DNA from: Palsa-513 sp036510225
Lineage (GTDB): Bacteria > Actinomycetota > Thermoleophilia > Solirubrobacterales > Solirubrobacteraceae
Assembly (NCBI GenBank): GCA_036510225.1
Contig: DATCEH010000008.1
Span: 17,172-81,171, forward strand
DNA length: 64,000 nt
Direction: 5' to 3'
Part shown: in pieces, positions 7,302 through 14,700 of the stretch
Position numbering within the stretch: the stretch's first letter is position 1
How the letters are laid out: the number at the start of each line of letters is the position of its first letter
Position numbers and translations under genes: made by a program
Notes under the pieces: model-generated
Told to the model about the DNA's origin: nothing
Databases searched by the model: none
The model's input: the letters and a program-made list of their open reading frames with translations, nothing else

Positions 7302-8063
7302 CTACGAGCCGACGCTGTTGAGGTACGCCGTGACGAGCGCGTCGCCGGCGTAGATGCCGACGATGCCGCCGAGGGCGAGGAACGGGCCGAACGGGATCGC
7401 CGTCTTGCGCCCGGCTCCGACGCCCGCGCGCTTCATGATCACGACTCCCACGACGACGCCGGCGACGAGCGCGACCAGCATCGCCGGTCCGACCGCCCGG
7501 CCGAGGAACAGGCCCAGCACGCCGGCCAGCTTGACGTCGCCCATGCCCATGCCCCGCGGGTAGGCCAGGGCCGCAAGCAGCAGGAAGCCGCCGGCCGCGG
7601 CTCCGGCGATCAGGCGCTCGACCTCGCCGCCCGGATCGAGCGCGGTGCCGATCACGATCGCCAGCACGGCCGCCGGTCCCGTGATCCGGTTGGGGAGGAG
7701 CCGGTGGTCGAGGTCGATCAGCGCGAGCGGGACGAGCACGAGCACCAGGACGAAGCCGAGCACGGCCTTCCCCGTCGAGTGCTGGCTTGCCACGGCGCCC
7801 GCGCAGAGCACGGCGGTACCGGCCTCGACGAGCGGATACCGGGCCGAGATCGGCTCGCCGCAACTGCGGCAGCGACCGCGCAGCCACAGCCACGCGAGAA
7901 CCGGCACGTTGTCGTAGGGCTTGATCGGCGTCTCGCACGACGGACAGTGCGACGCCGGCACGGAAAGGGACTCTCCGCGCGGCAGGCGATACACCACGAC
8001 GTTCAGAAACGAGCCGATGATCGCGCCGAAGAGCCCGGCGAGGACGACATAGGCAGCGCTCAT
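7302..8063 (-). CDS. pilD: Prepilin peptidase / N-methyltransferase (PilD, A24 family)
   Basis: 253 residues from ATG at 8063. A membrane protein that cleaves and N-methylates prepilins. The N-terminal region carries GSFLNVVVYRLPRGESL and two CxxC pairs (CPSCETPI and CRSCGEPI), the zinc-binding cytoplasmic loop of full-length enzymes. The aspartyl protease residues are in LIDLDHRLLPN and the GxGD motif GMGMGDVKLAG. About seven membrane helices follow. It stands 128 bp upstream of pilM on the same strand, in a locus that also encodes three pilins and three minor pilins, its expected substrates. Divergently transcribed from the Pit transporter gene. Confidence 0.95.
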   Translation of the reverse strand: MSAAYVVLAGLFGAIIGSFLNVVVYRLPRGESLSVPASHCPSCETPIKPYDNVPVLAWLWLRGRCRSCGEPISARYPLVEAGTAVLCAGAVASQHSTGKAVLGFVLVLVLVPLALIDLDHRLLPNRITGPAAVLAIVIGTALDPGGEVERLIAGAAAGGFLLLAALAYPRGMGMGDVKLAGVLGLFLGRAVGPAMLVALVAGVVVGVVIMKRAGVGAGRKTAIPFGPFLALGGIVGIYAGDALVTAYLNSVGS

Positions 8064-8135
8064 GCGCAAGGCACCATAGCCACAGCATCGACCGGCGTTC
8101 TCAATTTCTTTACGCCTTCGCGCGAGCGCCTCAGC

Positions 8136-9356
8136 ATGATGGCGCCCATGAGCGCCTCGGACATCATTCTCGTGCTGGTCGTCGTCACCGCGATCTCCTT
8201 CGACTTCACCAACGGCTTCCACGACACCGCGAACGCCGTCGCCACCGCGATCGCCACCGGCGCGCTCAAACCGCGCATCGCCGTCCTGATGTCGGCCTGC
8301 CTCAACCTCGTCGGCGCGTTCATCTCGATCAAGGTCGCCGCGACGATCGCCAAGGGAATCGTCGACGCCAACGTCCTCAGCGGCACGACAGGCCTCTCGC
8401 TCGTCTTCGCCGCCCTGATCGGGGCGGTCGCCTGGAACCTGATCACGTGGTACTTCACGATCCCGTCGAGCTCGAGCCACGCCCTGATCGGCGGGATCAT
8501 CGGCGCGACGATCGTCGCCAGCGGGACCGGTGCCGTCAAGTTCCGCCCGCTTGTCCAGACCGTGCTCGCGCCGGCGATCATGTCGCCGGTGATCTGCGCC
8601 GTGGTCGCCTTGATCGGCACGTTCTGCGCCTACCGTCTGGTTCGCCTGCTGGGCGACCGTGAAGCGATCCGCGGCTACCGGGCCGGCCAGATCGGCTCGG
8701 CCGCACTCGTCTCACTGGCCCATGGGACGAACGACGCCCAGAAGACGATGGGCGTGATCTCGCTCGCCCTGATCGCCAACGGCAACATCAGCTCGACCCA
8801 CTTCGCCGTGCCACTCTGGGTCAAGCTGTCCTGCGCCCTGGCGATCGCCAGCGGCACGGCGATCGGCGGATGGAGGATCATCAACACGATGGGCAACCGC
8901 CTGACCACAGTCGAATCGCCTCAGGGCTTCTCGGCCGAGTCGGCCAGCGCCTCGGTGATCCTCGCCTCCTCCTACTACGGCTACCCCCTCTCGACGACCC
9001 ACGTCGTCTCCGGCGGCGTGATCGGATCCGGCCTGGGCAAGCGCCTGGCCAGCGTCCACTGGGGCGTCGCCGGGCAGATGGCGACGGCCTGGGTCTTCAC
9101 GATCCCGGCGGCCGGTGTGATGGGAGCGTTCGCCTGGGGCGTCTCGGACCTCTTCGGCAAGGGGAGCGTCGTCGGGTCGTTCATCATCGCCATCCTCGCC
9201 GCCGCGGCCGCGTTCACGCTGTTCCGACTGGCTCAGCGCAACAACATCTCCGCGGCCGACCTCGACCGCTCGCACGTGACGCCCGAAGACGAAGCCCGAA
9301 GCGGAGGGGCCGCGCTCACCGCCCCTGCGCGCGCTGCGGCCGGCGCCGCGGCGTAG
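8136..9356 (+). CDS. pit: Low-affinity inorganic phosphate transporter, Pit family
   Basis: About 406 residues; start candidates are ATGs at 8136, 8139 and 8148 (8148 gives MSASDIILVL). The PiT signature is duplicated as expected for this family: FDFTNGFHDTANAVATAI near the N-terminus and SLAHGTNDAQKTMGVISL in the second half, plus PSSSSHALIGGIIGA and PLSTTHVVSGGVIGSGLGKR. About ten membrane helices. It imports metal-phosphate with protons. No PhoU-like partner is seen; instead a small two-helix membrane protein follows after 15 bp and is probably co-transcribed. Confidence 0.93.
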   Translation: MMAPMSASDIILVLVVVTAISFDFTNGFHDTANAVATAIATGALKPRIAVLMSACLNLVGAFISIKVAATIAKGIVDANVLSGTTGLSLVFAALIGAVAWNLITWYFTIPSSSSHALIGGIIGATIVASGTGAVKFRPLVQTVLAPAIMSPVICAVVALIGTFCAYRLVRLLGDREAIRGYRAGQIGSAALVSLAHGTNDAQKTMGVISLALIANGNISSTHFAVPLWVKLSCALAIASGTAIGGWRIINTMGNRLTTVESPQGFSAESASASVILASSYYGYPLSTTHVVSGGVIGSGLGKRLASVHWGVAGQMATAWVFTIPAAGVMGAFAWGVSDLFGKGSVVGSFIIAILAAAAAFTLFRLAQRNNISAADLDRSHVTPEDEARSGGAALTAPARAAAGAAA

Positions 9357-9371
9357 GGAGTCACGGTCACG

Positions 9372-9665
9372 ATGCTCGCCACCGCACTGATCAACACCGA
9401 CGCCCTCTGGAAGATCATCCTTGCCTCACTGCTCGGCGGCGTCGGCGTCGTCGTCGCCTTCGGCTTCCTCCTGCTTGGCCTCTCGAAGGCCAACCAGGCC
9501 AAGGGCAAGCCCGGCGAGCAGGCCGGCTTCTACCTGATCAGCGGCGTCTGCGGCCTGTTCTGCGTCGCAGCGATCGCCGTCGGGATCTACGCGATGGCCA
9601 AGAAACCGTCCAGCCCGGCACCGAAGCCCGCCGCGAAGGCGGCGGCGATCCACGCCAGCGCCTGA
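9372..9665 (+). CDS. Small two-helix membrane protein downstream of pit
   Basis: 97 residues, beginning 15 bp after pit and presumably in its operon. Two membrane helices (IILASLLGGVGVVVAFGFLL and FYLISGVCGLFCVAAIAVGI) are separated by a short basic loop (SKANQAKGKPGEQ), with a Pro/Ala/Lys-rich C-terminal tail. I do not recognise a named family. The tight linkage to pit suggests an accessory role in phosphate transport, which is inference. Confidence 0.65.
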   Translation: MLATALINTDALWKIILASLLGGVGVVVAFGFLLLGLSKANQAKGKPGEQAGFYLISGVCGLFCVAAIAVGIYAMAKKPSSPAPKPAAKAAAIHASA

Positions 9666-9745
9666 GCACCGCGTCGGGTCGGGTGCCGCGCGGGGGTCCC
9701 GCGGGCCAGGCGGTCAGATCGCCGGAGCGGCGTAGGATCGGTCGT

Positions 9746-10513
9746 ATGTCCGACTACCCGCAGCCGATCGTCCCGGTCGGTCACGTCGAGGCCGCTCCGC
9801 GTCGCGTCCGGGCGCTGCTCGGCGGCCAGGTCGTCCTCGACACGACGCGGGCTCTCTACGTCTGGGAATGGCCCCACTACCCCCAGTACTACGTGCCGGT
9901 CTCAGACGTCGACCGCGATCTACTCGTCGACGAGCACCACACCGAGCGCACGGAGCTGGGCATGGCCCGACGGCACGGCCTGCGGGTCGGCGAGCTCGCA
10001 CGCCCGGGCTGTGTGCAGATCTACGGCGAGGACTCCCACGAGGGCCTCGCGGGAACCGCCAGGCTCGACTGGAACGCGCTCGACGCTTGGTTCGAGGAGG
10101 ACGAGGAGGTCTTCGTCCATCCGCGGGACCCGTACTCCCGGGTCGACGCCCTGCGGTCGACGCGGACCGTACGCGTCGAGATCGACGGCATCGTGCTCGC
10201 GGAGTCGTCCTCCCCGGTGATGGTCTTCGAGACCGGCCTGCCGACCCGCTATTACCTCAACCGCACCGACGTCAACTTCGAGCATCTCAGGCCGACCGAT
10301 ACCGTGACCGCCTGCCCCTACAAGGGCCGGACCAGCCGCTACTGGTCGGTCGTGATCGGTTCCGACGAGCATCCCGACCTCGCCTGGGCCTACGACTTCC
10401 CGACCCGCGAGCTCACGCCGATCGCCGGTCTGGTCGCCTTCTACAACGAGAAGGTCGACGTGATCCTCGACGGTCGACCAATCGCACGCCCGCAGACGCA
10501 CTTTTCCAATTAG
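9746..10513 (+). CDS. DUF427 protein with two tandem domains
   Basis: 255 residues from ATG at 9746. The N-terminal half carries the DUF427 pattern RVRALLGGQVVLDTTRALYV and YYVPVSDVDRDLL; the second half repeats it as VRVEIDGIVLAESSSPVMVF, RYYLNRTDVNFEHLRPTDTV and then CPYKGRTSRYWSVVIG with WAYDFPTRELTPIAGLVAFY. This is the usual two-domain actinobacterial form. The biochemical function of DUF427 is not established. It stands alone, about 80 bp after the pit operon and convergent with the glycosyltransferase-like gene. A one-domain relative is at 48995-49312. Confidence 0.88.
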   Translation: MSDYPQPIVPVGHVEAAPRRVRALLGGQVVLDTTRALYVWEWPHYPQYYVPVSDVDRDLLVDEHHTERTELGMARRHGLRVGELARPGCVQIYGEDSHEGLAGTARLDWNALDAWFEEDEEVFVHPRDPYSRVDALRSTRTVRVEIDGIVLAESSSPVMVFETGLPTRYYLNRTDVNFEHLRPTDTVTACPYKGRTSRYWSVVIGSDEHPDLAWAYDFPTRELTPIAGLVAFYNEKVDVILDGRPIARPQTHFSN

Positions 10514-10584
10514 CCTCCAGGCACGGACCGCCCGACGGACGATCGACTCGGAATTAGTCCGCCCCCGCGCCACCGACGCTCAGC

Positions 10585-11817
10585 TCATCCCGCTCGGGGA
10601 GCCAGACTCCCGCGAACCGGCGAGCCAGTGAGCGTCCTTCGCCGGACGCTGCCCGGTGAATACAGCGAGAACGCGAGCGAGCACGTCGCCGGAAGTGCGG
10701 CCGCCAGGAAGAGCAGCGACTGCTGGTCGGCGCTCAGATGTACGGGCGCCCAGACGAACACGACCCAGCTCAGGGCCGTGGCGGCCAACGCCCCGACCGG
10801 AGGACGGTCGTGCGTGAGCGCCTCCCACGCAGCCAGTGCGAGGATGAATGGCAGCGCGTAGTACACCGTGTCCCAGACGTCGAGCTCGGCCCGTAGGAGA
10901 AGTAGCAACGCGAGCAGGAGTAGGGCGTCGTATTCCCGGCGCCGCCCTCTCGCGGCCAGGAATGTGAGCGGCGCGCCGATCAGCACGATCAGCGGGTGAC
11001 TCAGCGTGATCGCCCATCCCACGCCGACACGGTAGCCGGGCTTCGGCGCCCCGAAGAGGCCGTACACCGCATGCCCATGCGTTCCCAGGAACCACCACAC
11101 CTGCCAGGGTTGAAAGATCGGAGACGCCGCGCTGACCGACGCCGCGGCGCGCAACTGGCCTGTGAAGCCACCGCCGGCGAGGACGAGCGGCGCGAGGACC
11201 ACCGCGACCACGCCACCGGAAATCGCGATCGCCCTGACCCGGCCGGCCGGTAGCGCCAGGAGAACCGGGCCGACGGCGACGAGTGCCCATTCCTTGTTGG
11301 CGATCGCGAGGCCCAACAGGAGCCCCGCCCAGCCGCTCCGACCGCGCATCGCCACAAGCACTGCGGCGATCGCCAGGCCGGCACTCAGCAGGTCCTCAGG
11401 ATGACCGATCTCGCCGGCTCGAATCGTGATCGGGTTGGCCACGAAGAGGGCGAGAAGCGCACCGCGGGCAAGGCGCGATCTGTGCAGGCCTCGCATCTGA
11501 CCGACGATCACGATGCCGACCCCCGCCGCGACGAGGAGACACGGCAACGAGACCATCCGGTAGACGGCGACCGGGCCTCCGCCCCACAGCCCGGGCACGA
11601 GAGCGAACGGTGCCCTCAGAATTAACGAGCCGCCATAAGCGGGCGCCGCCGTGAGGAAGGACAGAACGTGTCCTTGGATCAGCGCGTCGATCGCTGGTCG
11701 AGCCTCGTCGTCGTAGTCATTCCAGGCCACGTCGTAGAAGCCGAGCCACGCGATCACGAGGATCCCGAGCGCGGACATCGCCAGGACGAAGGCGTAGTTG
11801 GACAGGCGTTTCGGCAT
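10585..11817 (-). CDS. Polytopic membrane protein, GT87/DUF2029-like glycosyltransferase
   Basis: 410 residues from ATG at 11817 (a GTG one codon earlier is possible). About ten membrane helices. The first outside loop carries YDDEARPAIDALIQGH, an acidic loop in the position of the GT-C catalytic Asp motif, and later come IGHPEDLLSAGLAIAAVLVA and GLLLGLAIANKEWALVAVGP, a pattern typical of GT87/DUF2029 and related polyprenyl-phosphate-sugar-dependent mannosyltransferases. It would transfer a sugar outside the membrane. It sits between the phosphate block and the pilin genes, so pilin or envelope glycosylation is a possible role, by inference. Family assignment is moderate. Confidence 0.55.
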   Translation of the reverse strand: MPKRLSNYAFVLAMSALGILVIAWLGFYDVAWNDYDDEARPAIDALIQGHVLSFLTAAPAYGGSLILRAPFALVPGLWGGGPVAVYRMVSLPCLLVAAGVGIVIVGQMRGLHRSRLARGALLALFVANPITIRAGEIGHPEDLLSAGLAIAAVLVAMRGRSGWAGLLLGLAIANKEWALVAVGPVLLALPAGRVRAIAISGGVVAVVLAPLVLAGGGFTGQLRAAASVSAASPIFQPWQVWWFLGTHGHAVYGLFGAPKPGYRVGVGWAITLSHPLIVLIGAPLTFLAARGRRREYDALLLLALLLLLRAELDVWDTVYYALPFILALAAWEALTHDRPPVGALAATALSWVVFVWAPVHLSADQQSLLFLAAALPATCSLAFSLYSPGSVRRRTLTGSPVRGSLAPRAG

Positions 11818-11958
11818 CACGGGTCATATCGGCCGCGACCTCCGCGCGCTCAAACCGCACGACCTGGCCCGCGATCGAGTCTGCGCCGTCGTGGCGCGGT
11901 CACTCGACTCCGGCGGTCGGAGCGATCCCGGCGATCACCCATCGCCCCGGGACCGCGG

Positions 11959-12480
11959 CTACCAGGAACCGCTCTGTGTCACTGCGCTCTTCGTGAAGCC
12001 GCCGATCACGTCGCAGCCCCCCGCGCTGGCGTTGCCGGCCGCTACGGTGCACGTACGCGAGACGACCCCGGCGTCGTGGGTGACGGTGAAGCTGTCCCCG
12101 GTCGGGATCGAGATGACCGTCACCGCGTACCCGAGCCTGTTCCCGGTCGCGGCCGGAGTGCCGCCGGGACCAGTGACCGAGCTGAGGAATGCCCTGCCCG
12201 GCCCCGTGGACGTGGTCGGAATCGAGGGCTCCGTCACCGCAAGAGTCGCCGTTGAGACGGTCGCGTAGCTCCCGCCGTCATCGGTGGATATCGTCTCCGC
12301 GGTTGTCTGCGCCGTCCGGACGAGCTCCTTCGCCGACGCGTCGCTGGCCTTCGACTGCTGGTTGAGGAACGACGGGATCGCGATCGCCGCGAGAATGCCG
12401 ATGATCAGGACCACGATGAGAAGCTCGATCAGCGTGAAGCCGGTCTCGGCGGAGCCGCGTCGCGTCATGTTGCGGAGCAT
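11959..12480 (-). CDS. Type IV pilin (third pilin gene, behind its own c-di-GMP riboswitch)
   Basis: 173 residues from ATG at 12480 with a good ribosome site (AGGAGG about 8 nt upstream). Type III signal peptide: a short basic leader (MLRNMTRRGSAETG), then cleavage before FTLIELLIVVLIIGILAAIA with Glu at +5, and PSFLNQQSKASDASAKEL. The C-terminal globular domain has a cysteine pair (SRTCTVAAGNASAGGCDVIG) likely forming the D-loop disulfide. It is related to but clearly diverged from the two pilins at 12927 and 13651, mainly in the last 15 residues, which lack the GAHTGAGSW ending. A GEMM-I aptamer lies in the leader. Confidence 0.93.
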   Translation of the reverse strand: MLRNMTRRGSAETGFTLIELLIVVLIIGILAAIAIPSFLNQQSKASDASAKELVRTAQTTAETISTDDGGSYATVSTATLAVTEPSIPTTSTGPGRAFLSSVTGPGGTPAATGNRLGYAVTVISIPTGDSFTVTHDAGVVSRTCTVAAGNASAGGCDVIGGFTKSAVTQSGSW

Positions 12481-12544
12481 TAGGAATCCTCCTGGGATCC
12501 TCTGGCGTTGGTCGGGCGCCAGCTCCGTGGGTCGTCCTGCCGCG

Positions 12545-12640
12545 GTCACGGCAACCCGGCTATCTCGACGTACCTCCGCCGGAGGCACGGGAGACCCGTG
12601 GCTTTGCGTCACACCCTCGCGAGTGTTTTGCCATTGGCAC
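12545..12640 (-). promoter_or_regulatory. Cyclic-di-GMP-I (GEMM) riboswitch in the leader of the pilin gene at 11959-12480
   Basis: On the minus strand the leader shows the core GGCAAAACACTCGCGAGGGT with a GCGA tetraloop, directly followed by GTGACGCAAAGCCACGGGTC, then a variable hairpin, and AGATAGCCGGGTTGCC closing the basal stem. These are the invariant GACGCAAAGCC and AGATAGCCGGGTTGCC blocks of GEMM-I aptamers. Between aptamer and AGGAGG is a possible expression-platform stem (CTGGCG pairing with CGCCAG). It senses c-di-GMP, so pilin synthesis is likely c-di-GMP dependent; direction (on or off) cannot be read reliably. Confidence 0.92.
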
Positions 12641-12863
12641 CTCGGCTCTGGCTTGCCCCATGGATCGACCGGGCACGAGGTGCGGTGTAGCGACGGAGCC
12701 CGCGACGTGGACGTCTGTCGTAGACCGAGCGCTCGCCCACTCGGCGCTGCCTAACGCCCGTCACCGGGCAGCGAGTCTGAGCTCAATAGCGGGCAGCCAG
12801 CGACCGGTGCCGTCGGTGGACGTCGCGGCTCCGACCGTGATCGGCTCGAGGCGTCGGCCGCAC

Positions 12864-12900
12864 GAAAAGAGCGGGCGGGCCGATGGCCCGCCCGCTCTGA
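12864..12900 (-). terminator. Rho-independent terminator after the second pilin gene
   Basis: On the minus strand AGAGCGGGCGGGCC and GGCCCGCCCGCTCT pair around a short AT loop and are followed by TTTT. It lies about 27 bp after the stop of the pilin at 12927-13436 and separates it from the riboswitch unit of the next pilin, so the downstream pilin has its own transcription unit. Confidence 0.9.
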
Positions 12901-12926
12901 GTTTGCTCGACCTGCCTGCTACTTGC

Positions 12927-13436
12927 CTACCAGGATCCGGCACCGGTGTGCGCACCGGCGGCCGTGATCTGGCAGCCGCCTGCGGTCGCGTTGCCGGCCG
13001 GGACGTTGCAGCTGCGCGTCACAACGCCCGCGTTCTGTGTGACCGTGAACGTGTCGTTGGTCGGCGTCGATGTGACCGTGACGGCATAACCTGTCGGGCT
13101 TCCCGTAGAACCCGTTCCGTCCGGAGCAGTGACCGCACTCAGGTAAGCGTTGCCGGCGCCCGACGTGCTCGTCGGGATCGACGGCTCTGTCGCAGTAAGC
13201 GTCGCACTCGACACAGTCGAGTAGCTACCGCTGTTGTCTGTGGCGATCGTCTCTGCGGTCGTCTGAGCCGTCCGGGCCAGCTCCTTGGCCGAAGCGTCGC
13301 TGGCCTTGCTCTTCTGGTTGAGGAACGACGGGATCGCGATCGCCGCGAGAATACCGATGATCAGAATCACGACGAGAAGCTCAATCAGCGTGAAACCCTT
13401 CTCGTCCTTCGCACGCTGACGCACCTTGTAAAACAT
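12927..13436 (-). CDS. Type IV pilin (second gene of tandem pair)
   Basis: 169 residues from ATG at 13436, ribosome site GAGGAAGG about 7 nt upstream. MFYKVRQRAKDEKG leader, cleavage before FTLIELLVVILIIGILAAIA, Glu at +5, PSFLNQKSKASDASAKELAR. The N-terminal 60 and C-terminal 40 residues (VVTRSCNVPAGNATAGGCQI then TAAGAHTGAGSW) are nearly identical to the pilin at 13651-14163; the middle (TSTSGAGNAYLSAVTAPDGT) differs. No riboswitch lies in the 214 bp between the two, so it may be co-transcribed from the upstream pilin's riboswitch-controlled promoter. Terminator follows. Confidence 0.94.
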   Translation of the reverse strand: MFYKVRQRAKDEKGFTLIELLVVILIIGILAAIAIPSFLNQKSKASDASAKELARTAQTTAETIATDNSGSYSTVSSATLTATEPSIPTSTSGAGNAYLSAVTAPDGTGSTGSPTGYAVTVTSTPTNDTFTVTQNAGVVTRSCNVPAGNATAGGCQITAAGAHTGAGSW

Positions 13437-13650
13437 TTCAACCTTCCTCGGTTCGTGCTGCGTCATAACAGTCCCTCTGCCAGTGACCGCAAACGCGAGT
13501 CTGGTCAGCAGGGTGGCGACGGCCGCCGCGGCACTGGACTTCACTTGATGCGGCGGTGTGGAGCCGACGACGAGGCGACCACCGTGGCCGCCTCGTGTCG
13601 CGTGACTCGCGAGCCTCTCGTGAGACCGACGCGAGTGAGTCAGTAGTCGC

Positions 13651-14163
13651 TTACCAGGACCCGGCGCCGGTGTGTGCGCCAGCAGCGGTAATCTGGCAGC
13701 CGCCTGCGGTCGCGTTGCCCGACGGGACGTTGCAGCTGCGGGTGACAACTCCTGCATTCTGCGTGACCGTGAACGTATCGCCGGTCGGCGTCGAGGTGGT
13801 CGTCACGGCGTAGCCCGTCGCGCTACCATTCGCGGCCGGTGTGCCACCCGGGCCGGTGACCGAGCTGAGAAACGCATTGCCGGCACCCGACGAACTCGTC
13901 GGGATCGAGGGCTCGGTCGCAGTCAGCGTCGCGCTGGAGACAGTCAGGTAGCTACCGCTGTTGTCCGTCGCGATCGTCTCTGCCGTGGTCTGAGCGGTAC
14001 GGGCCAACTCCTTCGCCGACGCGTCGCTCGCCTTGCTCTTCTGGTTGAGGAACGACGGGATCGCGATCGCGGCGAGGATGCCGATGATCAGGATCACGAC
14101 GAGCAGCTCGATGAGTGTGAAGCCCTTCTCGTCCTTGGCACGCTGGCGCATCTTGTAAAGCAT
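13651..14163 (-). CDS. Type IV pilin, first of the riboswitch-controlled tandem
   Basis: 170 residues from ATG at 14163 with AGGAGG 5 nt upstream. Leader MLYKMRQRAKDEKG, type III cleavage before FTLIELLVVILIIGILAAIA with Glu at +5. Globular part Ser/Thr-rich, with a D-loop cysteine pair (RSCNVPSGNATAGGCQIT) and the ending GAHTGAGSW. With the good ribosome site and riboswitch leader it is the best candidate for the major pilin. Paralog of the genes at 12927 and 11959; conserved ends with a variable centre suggest recombination or diversification of the exposed surface. Confidence 0.95.
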   Translation of the reverse strand: MLYKMRQRAKDEKGFTLIELLVVILIIGILAAIAIPSFLNQKSKASDASAKELARTAQTTAETIATDNSGSYLTVSSATLTATEPSIPTSSSGAGNAFLSSVTGPGGTPAANGSATGYAVTTTSTPTGDTFTVTQNAGVVTRSCNVPSGNATAGGCQITAAGAHTGAGSW

Positions 14164-14229
14164 GAATCCTCCTGGATCCGCTTGGCTTGTAGATGGAGTG
14201 CCAGCTCCTTGAGTGTCGATGGCCGATGT

Positions 14230-14320
14230 TTCGGCAGCCCGGCTATCTCACAAGACCTTGCGGTCAAGTCGAGATCCGTGGCTTTGCGTCACACCCTCGC
14301 GAGCGCTTTGCCTTTGGCAC
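14230..14320 (-). promoter_or_regulatory. Cyclic-di-GMP-I (GEMM) riboswitch in the leader of the first pilin gene
   Basis: Minus-strand leader contains GGCAAAGCGCTCGCGAGGGT (GCGA tetraloop), GTGACGCAAAGCCACGGATC, a variable arm, and AGATAGCCGGGCTGCC. It aligns block by block with the element at 12545-12640 and with the GEMM-I consensus. The stretch between aptamer and AGGAGG again has a potential stem (GCTGGC with GCCA) that could mask or free the ribosome site. It likely controls the pilin at 13651 and, by read-through, that at 12927. Confidence 0.93.
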
Positions 14321-14453
14321 CTCGGCTCTGGCTTCCTGCCCCATTGATCGGCTGCACCTGAGCCGAACATGAGGGTCTGGACGAAAGTCGTACACCACCC
14401 CCGTGGGGCCGCCTCGGTCGGCCGGCTCGAAACAGTGCGTCTAACGGACGCGC

Positions 14454-14657
14454 TCAGGCAGGTGGAGCGGCGCCGGCGGCGGCCGACTCGCGCCAGCGAG
14501 CCTGTGCGTCGTGACCGGCGAGGCGCACGCCGCTGCCCTCGCACCACGGGCACGGAACGAGCTTCGCCTCACCACCGAGGCTCGAGATCACCTGGCCGGC
14601 GCCACGGCAGGCCAGGCAGTCATCGGAGCGGCTCGGGGAGTCTGTCTCGTCTGCCAT
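14454..14657 (-). CDS. Small DnaJ-type zinc-finger-like protein
   Basis: 67 residues from ATG at 14657. Two CxxCxG-type motifs (CLACRGAG and CPWCEGSG), spaced like half of a DnaJ central zinc finger, are joined by QVISSLGGEAKLVP. The rest is an Ala-rich, partly charged tail. A single zinc site is expected. Function is unknown; such mini zinc-finger proteins may be chaperone-like or RNA-binding. Divergent from the adjacent glycosyltransferase gene, 43 bp away. Confidence 0.65.
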   Translation of the reverse strand: MADETDSPSRSDDCLACRGAGQVISSLGGEAKLVPCPWCEGSGVRLAGHDAQARWRESAAAGAAPPA

Positions 14658-14700
14658 CGGTGGCGAGCGTAGCGGGTGTCGCCTGCGATCATGCCCGCCG

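Noticed and set aside
5980..8088. A 702-codon frame covering PilM and part of the prepilin peptidase gene
   Set aside because: Only the part from 7173 down shows PilM homology; the upstream portion is the antisense/other-frame shadow of the peptidase gene.
13565..13600. Terminator between the first and second pilin genes
   Set aside because: There is a GAGGCGACCAC/GTGGCCGCCTC hairpin but with a mismatch and no T-tract, so read-through to the second pilin is plausible.
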